This document shows, piece by piece, positions 5,438 through 9,514 of a stretch of 9,514 nucleotides of DNA. Origin of the DNA: DATGHS01 sp035307785. Its GTDB lineage: Bacteria; Planctomycetota; Planctomycetia; Gemmatales; Gemmataceae. The DNA is taken from NCBI GenBank assembly GCA_035307785.1, contig DATGHS010000169.1:1-9514 (forward strand), read 5' to 3'. The notes under the pieces were generated by a model that saw nothing but the letters and a program-made list of their open reading frames with translations, did no database searches and had not been told where the DNA came from. Within the stretch, counting starts at the first letter, position 1, and each line of letters begins with the position of its first letter. The translations under genes and the position numbers were made by a program.

Positions 5438-6580
5438 ATGCCCGAATACACCGACCGCATTCTGCAACTCATGCGTGAGGCAGAAGCGCTTTCCGAAGGA
5501 CCGCAGCAGATCGCCATGGTCGAGGAGGCGGTGCGCATTGCCGACTTGCACAACGATCTCGACTGGGGCTTTCGTTGCCGGCGGCGGCTCATGTCAGCGG
5601 CCATGTGCGGCGGGCAGCCGGACCTGCTCATGGTGGCCTTCACCTGGTGCCTGGCCCAGACCGAGCGCGATCCGAAGCGCTTCGACACGCAGGAATTGCT
5701 CTGGGCGTTTCGCTGGGTAATCTTCGAACTCACGTCGTTCCCGCAAGTGAGCAAAGAGAAGATCGAGGAACTGAAGCGCGAAATGGTCAAGCGCTACGAG
5801 GCGGCCGGCTCGAGCATGCGCGGCTACCATTTGCTCTGCAACCGCGTGGCCGTGGAAACCGGCGACGTGGAGGCATCGAACCGCACCTTCGAGACATTCA
5901 AGCAGTGCAAGCGCGACTGGCTCAGCGATAGCGAGGAGACGGAAATCGCATTCGAGGTCTTGTATCGCAACCTGCTCGCGGATGATGAAAGGACACTGCA
6001 ATCAGCCACACCGATATTACGGAATGTCTACAAAAGTGAGTTGTACCAGGGGATCATCCTCTCCACAGTGCTGATGCCGCTGCTGCGCTTGCGGCGCGTA
6101 CCGGAAGCGATGAGCTATCACTTGCGCTGCTACCGGCTCATCTCGCGCAACCCGCGCTACATTGACCGGATCGGCGACCACATCATCTTCCTGTCGCTGA
6201 CCGACAACCTGGGAAAGGCGGCCACGCTGCTGCAGAGGCACCTGTACACGGCTCTCATGTCGGTGGATATTTCCAGCCGGTTCGATTTCTTCCTGGCCTG
6301 CCGGCTCCTGCTTGGCCATCTCGTCGAGAACGGCAAAGTGAGTGCGAAACTTCGGTTGCCACAGCAATTCCCACTATTTGTCGAAAGTGGCGACTATGAC
6401 TTGAAGCTGCTTTCCGGTTGGTTTGCGGAGCAAACGGCCGACTTGGCCCGCCAATTCGATGCTCGCAACGGCAATGAATTCTACCAGAGTCAGATCGACG
6501 CGTTGCCGAATATGAAGAAATGGCGGCAACCGCTGCCGTTGCCTGCGTCCACCGTTGCAGCCGGGCACTCCGCAATCTAG
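5438..6580 (+). CDS. TPR-like alpha-helical repeat protein, putative partner of the HSP90-like chaperone
   Basis: 380 aa with no signal peptide or membrane segment, so probably cytosolic. The sequence is almost wholly helical, with repeated A/L/R-rich amphipathic helices. Examples are residues 7-35 (QLMREAEALSE through MVEEAVRIADL), 129-158 (HLLCNRVAVETGDVEAS then FETFKQC) and 208-235 (PLLRLRRVPEAMSYHLRCY). These follow the ~34-residue helix-turn-helix rhythm of TPR-type scaffolds, though the consensus is weak. The final ~35 residues are Pro/Ala-rich and probably disordered. The ATG has AAGG (5428-5431) 6 nt upstream. From memory, a similar protein sits beside short HSP90-family genes in Actinobacteria and Planctomycetes, and TPR proteins are the classical HSP90 co-chaperones in eukaryotes. 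A chaperone-partner role is therefore inferred, not shown. The 3' end of the gene carries the promoter of the next gene. Confidence 0.72.
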   Translation: MPEYTDRILQLMREAEALSEGPQQIAMVEEAVRIADLHNDLDWGFRCRRRLMSAAMCGGQPDLLMVAFTWCLAQTERDPKRFDTQELLWAFRWVIFELTSFPQVSKEKIEELKREMVKRYEAAGSSMRGYHLLCNRVAVETGDVEASNRTFETFKQCKRDWLSDSEETEIAFEVLYRNLLADDERTLQSATPILRNVYKSELYQGIILSTVLMPLLRLRRVPEAMSYHLRCYRLISRNPRYIDRIGDHIIFLSLTDNLGKAATLLQRHLYTALMSVDISSRFDFFLACRLLLGHLVENGKVSAKLRLPQQFPLFVESGDYDLKLLSGWFAEQTADLARQFDARNGNEFYQSQIDALPNMKKWRQPLPLPASTVAAGHSAI

Positions 6581-6583
6581 AAT
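6555..6583 (+). promoter_or_regulatory. Sigma70-type promoter for the 6622 gene
   Basis: TTGCAG (6555-6560), an optimal 17-nt spacer and TAGAAT (6578-6583) make the best promoter match in the window. It overlaps the last codons of the preceding gene (stop 6578-6580). The predicted transcription start is near 6590, about 30 nt before the ATG at 6622. The exact palindrome GTGTGCACAC (6585-6594) covers the predicted start site and could be an operator. Confidence 0.6.
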
Positions 6584-6621
6584 AGTGTGCACACACGCTT
6601 GGTTTTTTAACAGGGTGGCCC

Positions 6622-7041
6622 ATGACCGAGATCACCCGCGAACAGTTGCACGCCTACCTGGACGATTGCTTGCCGGATTCCGATACGGCGCGCATCGAAC
6701 AAACCCTTCGCTCCAACGAAACGCTGCGCCATTTGCTCCGGCAAGTGATGCAGGAGCGCGATCGCGGCGAACACAGCGTCGGCGCCATCTGGAGGCGCGA
6801 ACGGCTAAGCTGCCCAACGCGCGAGCAACTCGGCAGCTACCTGCTGGAAGCGCACGACCCGCCGCTACAGGATTACCTCACCTTCCATCTGCAAACCATC
6901 GGCTGCCCCTTCTGCAAGGCGAACCTGGAAGACTTGAAGTCGCTACAAGAAGAGCCGGCCGCCAAGATTCAGCAGCGCCGCAAGCGCATTTTTCAGTCGA
7001 GTGCCGGCTTGCTCTCGGGAAAGGCGGCCCGAAGGAGATAA
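6622..7041 (+). CDS. Small anti-sigma-like zinc-finger protein (putative)
   Basis: 139 aa, not assigned to a named family with certainty. It appears to hold two related modules: ITREQLHAYLDDCLPD with ARIEQTLR (residues 4-30), and CPTREQLGSYL with QDYLTFHLQTIGCPFC (64-98). The second module resembles the zinc-binding anti-sigma domain (zf-HC2-like), with C64, H89, C95 and C98 as possible ligands. The first has lost these apart from C16. The C-terminus is strongly basic (KIQQRRKRIF and KAARRR), with no transmembrane helix, unlike membrane-bound anti-sigma factors. The ATG at 6622 has AGGG 6 nt upstream and its own promoter at 6555-6583. No sigma factor lies nearby in the window, so an anti-sigma role is only a suggestion. 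Its stop codon overlaps a strong AGGAG that now precedes no usable reading frame. Confidence 0.65.
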   Translation: MTEITREQLHAYLDDCLPDSDTARIEQTLRSNETLRHLLRQVMQERDRGEHSVGAIWRRERLSCPTREQLGSYLLEAHDPPLQDYLTFHLQTIGCPFCKANLEDLKSLQEEPAAKIQQRRKRIFQSSAGLLSGKAARRR

Positions 7042-7051
7042 GCGAATGTAG
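7033..7051 (+). promoter_or_regulatory. Orphan ribosome binding site followed by a start-stop (ATG TAG)
   Basis: AGGAGA (7033-7038) stands 7-8 nt before ATG 7046-7048, a spacing suited to initiation, but the next codon is TAG (7049-7051). The antiporter that follows starts at 7121 with no visible Shine-Dalgarno sequence. This looks like the antiporter's former ribosome binding site cut off by the palindromic repeat at 7047-7115, or a minimal upstream ORF. Confidence 0.5.
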
Positions 7052-7115
7052 AACGGAATTCATTCCGTTCGAGAATCCAGCGGGAACGGAATAAATTCCG
7101 TTCTTGGTTTCTACA
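7047..7115. repeat. Double palindrome with short terminal inverted repeats (REP/MITE-like)
   Basis: Two hairpins of the same 9-bp stem lie 33 bp apart: GAACGGAAT-TC-ATTCCGTTC (7051-7070), and the same stem with an AA loop (7084-7103). The ends TGTAGAA (7047-7053) and TTCTACA (7109-7115) form a further inverted pair. GTAG (7048-7051) sits at the foot of the first hairpin. It could be a small non-autonomous element, an operator pair or part of a terminator for the 6622 gene; no T-tract follows. Confidence 0.8.
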
Positions 7116-7120
7116 CCATC

Positions 7121-8491
7121 ATGCCAGCCGAACTCTTGCATTTTCTCGATTCGTTTCGCCGACTCTCGATCGAAGAATTGCTACTGCCAATTCTCATCCA
7201 ATTGGCCGTGCTCATCGCGTCGGCTCGGCTGTTCGGCTGGCTCTTTCGTAAACTCGGCCAGCCGAATACGGTCGGCGAAATCGCCGCTGGCCTGGCGCTG
7301 GGGCCATCCCTCTTGGGCTGGCTGCTGCCGCAAGTCTCGCGAATGCTGTTTCAGCCGGAATTCCCCGGCGTGCCGCATGAAATCGTCGATCCGGCATTGC
7401 AAAAGACATTCGCGGTCCTGAGCCAGATCGGGCTGATTTTGCTGCTCTTCCTGGTGGGGCTGGAATTCGACTTCAGCCATTTGAAATGGCACGGCCCTGC
7501 TGCGCTGTCGATTTCCATTGCCGGAATCGCTCTTCCGTTCGGGCTTGGTTTGCTCCTCGCGCCATTGCTGCTGCAAAAAATTGAACCGTTCGCTCCGAAT
7601 GAGCCTGTGCCGGCTTTGGGTTTCACGCTGTTTCTTGGCGTCGCGCTGTCGATCACCGCTCTCCCGGTGCTGGGCCGAATGATCATGGAGTGGGGCATTG
7701 GCCGCACGAAGCTGGGAACTGTCGCCATCACCGCTGCGGCCGTGAATGATGCCGTGGGCTGGATTCTGTTGGCCGCGGTGGCGGCTGTGGTGCGCGGCAA
7801 GTTTCGGCTGCTCGACACGCTGGTGATGATTGGGCTCTCCGCCGCGTTTGCGCTATTTATGATCTTCGTCGGCCGGCCGCTGTTATTGCGCTGGGCGCGC
7901 ACGGCCGTCAAGCGCGGCAACGGCGACCTGGGGCTTAACGATCTGGCCATTCTGCTGGTGCTGATGCTCGCCTGCGCAGCGATCACCAACTGGATCGGCA
8001 TCTTTGCGATCTTCGGCGCGTTCTTGCTGGGAGCGGTGCTGTCAAGCGAGGCGGCTTTCCGCGAAGCCATCAGCCGCCGGTTGCACGATCTGGTGACGGC
8101 GTTCTTCCTGCCGATCTTCTTCACCTACACCGGCTTGCGGACCGATGTGCGCAGCCTCGGCTCGTGGGAAATGTGGTTGCTGGGCGGCGTCGTGATTGCA
8201 GCCGCGATCGTCGGCAAGTTCGCCGGCTGCACACTGGCGGCTCGTATTGGCGGGCTGCGCATGCGCGAAGCCGCCTGCATCGGCGCCATGATGAACACGC
8301 GCGGCCTGATGGAACTGATTGTGATTAATCTCGGCTACGAATTGCGCGTGATCCCGCAAAGCGTGTTCTGCATGCTGGTGTTGATGGCGATGACTACGAC
8401 GCTGATGACGACACCGCTGCTGATGCGCTTCATGCGCGGCACAGAACTGGAAGCGCCGATTCGGGCGTCGGGGTTTTTGCGGCCCCCTTAG
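7121..8491 (+). CDS. Cation:proton antiporter, CPA2 (Kef/NapA-type) family
   Basis: 456 aa, an integral membrane exchanger of H+ against Na+ or K+. It has about 12-13 hydrophobic segments, starting at 22-40. Family motifs in order are VGEIAAGLALGPSLLG (51-66), LVGLEFDF (111-118), LGVALSITALPVLGRM (172-187), AVNDAVGW (207-214), FGAFLLGAVLS (298-308), FFLPIFFTYTGLRTD (328-342), VGKFAGC (364-370) and MMNTRGLMELIVINLGY (390-406). N209-D210 is the ion-binding pair; having Asn-Asp rather than Asp-Asp suggests an electroneutral type by family analogy. K366 and R394 are also conserved. It has no C-terminal TrkA-N (RCK) domain, so it is not a KefB/C-like gated system. The ATG at 7121 fits the first helix but has no Shine-Dalgarno sequence; the nearest lies 83 nt upstream, before the palindromic insert. 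Substrate specificity cannot be deduced. Confidence 0.92.
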   Translation: MPAELLHFLDSFRRLSIEELLLPILIQLAVLIASARLFGWLFRKLGQPNTVGEIAAGLALGPSLLGWLLPQVSRMLFQPEFPGVPHEIVDPALQKTFAVLSQIGLILLLFLVGLEFDFSHLKWHGPAALSISIAGIALPFGLGLLLAPLLLQKIEPFAPNEPVPALGFTLFLGVALSITALPVLGRMIMEWGIGRTKLGTVAITAAAVNDAVGWILLAAVAAVVRGKFRLLDTLVMIGLSAAFALFMIFVGRPLLLRWARTAVKRGNGDLGLNDLAILLVLMLACAAITNWIGIFAIFGAFLLGAVLSSEAAFREAISRRLHDLVTAFFLPIFFTYTGLRTDVRSLGSWEMWLLGGVVIAAAIVGKFAGCTLAARIGGLRMREAACIGAMMNTRGLMELIVINLGYELRVIPQSVFCMLVLMAMTTTLMTTPLLMRFMRGTELEAPIRASGFLRPP

Positions 8492-8568
8492 CCGCCTGCG
8501 GCTTCGTGTTCACTGAGTGTAATCAATGTCGTTGGTTCTTGGGCCCGAGCGCGAAGCCGCAAGCGGCT
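8490..8568. terminator. Bidirectional terminator-like inverted repeat between convergent genes
   Basis: Arms 8490-8506 and 8552-8568 are inverted copies (16 of 17 matches), with a 45-nt spacer. Each arm is also a small hairpin: GCCGC-CT-GCGGC (8491-8502) and GCCGC-AA-GCGGC (8556-8567). The left arm begins within the antiporter's TAG (8489-8491), and the right arm ends at the DUF1501 TGA (minus, 8570-8568). No clear T-tracts follow, so termination would be non-canonical. The spacer 8507-8551 holds no other recognisable feature. Confidence 0.6.
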
Positions 8569-9514
8569 CAGGTTAGTATCCCCTTCACCACATTCCCCGC
8601 GACGTCGGTTAGGCGCATGTTGCGTCCCTGGAATGGATACGTGAGCCGCTCGTGGTCGATGCCGAGAAGGTGCAGCATCGTCGCATGCAGATCATGCACT
8701 TCAACGATGTTCTCGACGGCGTTGTAGCCGAGCTCGTCCGTCGCGCCGTAGGTGATGCCGGGCTTGATGCCGCCGCCGGCTAGCCAAATCGAAAAGCCCT
8801 TGATGTGATGATCGCGGCCATCGCCCTGGGCCATCGGCGTGCGGCCAAATTCGCCGGTCCAGACCACCAGCGTGTCTTCCAGCAGGCCGCGCATCTTCAG
8901 GTCGGTGATCAAGGCAAAGCAGGCTCGGTCGATCTCGCCTGCCACCACGGGAATATCGTTCTTGATGTTGCCGTGGTGGTCCCAGTCGCGGTGGTAAAGC
9001 TGAATGAAGCGCACGCCGCGTTCAGCCATCCGCCGGGCGAGAAGGCAATTCGCGGCGAAGGAACCATCGGCTCCTTTGGTGCCGTACATTTCCAATGTCT
9101 TCGCGCTTTCCTTCGAAAGGTCGAGCAGCTCCGGTACGCTGGTTTGCATGCGGAATGCCATTTCGTACTGGGCAATGCGCGTGAGCACTTCCGGGTCGTC
9201 GATGCTTTGGTTTGCTAACCGGTTCAGCTGCGACGAAGCGTCCACCACATCTTTCTGCTGCTGGTTCGAAACGCCCGCGGGGTTGCCGAGATACAACACC
9301 GCGTCGCCCTTCGAGCGGAACAGCACGCCTTGGTATTTGCTTGGCAGAAAACCAGAATGCCATTGCCGGGCCGCAATCGGCTGCTGCTGGCCCGATCTTC
9401 CGGTGGACGTAAGCACGACGAAGCCGGGCAAGCTATCGGTCTCGGCCCCGAGACCATACCAGATCCACGAGCCCATGCTGGCGCGGCCGGAGATCGTAGT
9501 GCCGGTGTTCATGA
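8568..9514 (-). CDS. DUF1501 domain-containing protein, C-terminal part (5' end outside window)
   Basis: About 315 C-terminal residues are present of a protein that is usually 450-490 aa. The N-terminus, where DUF1501 proteins normally carry a Tat-type or other export signal, lies beyond 9514. ATG 9512-9510 is an internal methionine of the common MNTGT stretch. The domain has an alkaline-phosphatase/sulfatase-like fold. Conserved blocks, numbered from that Met, are RASMGSWIWYGLG (10-22), GFLPSKYQGVLFR (54-66), RDWDHHGNIKND (175-186), WTGEFGRTP (218-226), DGRDHHIKGFS (231-241) and HDLHATMLHLLG (273-284). The Asp/His-rich motifs are probable metal ligands. In planctomycetes such genes are usually paired with a DUF1549/DUF1553 cytochrome-like gene upstream, which would lie outside the window. 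The substrate is unknown. The stop TGA is at 8570-8568. Confidence 0.92.
   Translation of the reverse strand, partial: MNTGTTISGRASMGSWIWYGLGAETDSLPGFVVLTSTGRSGQQQPIAARQWHSGFLPSKYQGVLFRSKGDAVLYLGNPAGVSNQQQKDVVDASSQLNRLANQSIDDPEVLTRIAQYEMAFRMQTSVPELLDLSKESAKTLEMYGTKGADGSFAANCLLARRMAERGVRFIQLYHRDWDHHGNIKNDIPVVAGEIDRACFALITDLKMRGLLEDTLVVWTGEFGRTPMAQGDGRDHHIKGFSIWLAGGGIKPGITYGATDELGYNAVENIVEVHDLHATMLHLLGIDHERLTYPFQGRNMRLTDVAGNVVKGILT

Noticed and set aside
7351..8124. Minus-strand open frame of 257 aa within the antiporter
   Set aside because: It is the antisense shadow of conserved transmembrane motifs; its translation is Ser/Arg/Asn-rich low-quality sequence.

Overview
The window most likely comes from a planctomycete (Pirellula-like) chromosome. 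This rests on family content and style rather than on any marker gene. There is a DUF1501 protein of the kind abundant in Planctomycetes, an isoleucyl-tRNA synthetase with a long DUF5915-type C-terminus, and a divergent short HSP90-family protein beside a helical-repeat protein. There is also a Y1 (HUH) transposase ending in the typical YVWD, and palindromic repeats at nearly every gene boundary. No rRNA, tRNA or CRISPR array was seen.

Layout. 1-815: the 3' part of ileS, whose coding frame appears to contain a small palindromic repeat (7-29). 840-1518: a compact element with a 151-aa Y1 transposase inside three nested pairs of inverted palindromic repeats. 1558-2703 (minus): hemW, a radical-SAM heme chaperone, with a 28-bp perfect inverted repeat directly upstream of its ribosome binding site. 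2948-4765: an HSP90-family chaperone. 4768-5421: a DUF2199 gene bounded by a 29-bp inverted repeat, apparently inserted between the chaperone and the next gene. 5438-6580: a 380-aa alpha-helical TPR-like protein. 6622-7041: a small anti-sigma-like zinc-finger protein with its own good sigma70-type promoter. 7047-7115: a double palindrome. 7121-8491: a CPA2-type cation/proton antiporter. 8490-8568: a terminator-like inverted repeat shared with the convergent gene. 8568-9514 (minus): the C-terminal two thirds of a DUF1501 protein.

How the genes relate. This is a mix of housekeeping genes (ileS, hemW, chaperone, antiporter) and accessory inserts. The most plausible functional unit is the HSP90-like protein with the downstream helical-repeat protein, a possible bacterial chaperone plus TPR-type partner. 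The most distinctive feature is the repeat architecture: symmetrical repeats around the transposase, around the DUF2199 gene, between the antiporter's presumed old ribosome binding site and its start codon, and at both stop codons of the last convergent gene pair. Exact repeat coordinates were read from the sequence. Statements that these repeats recur elsewhere in planctomycete genomes come from memory and were not searched.
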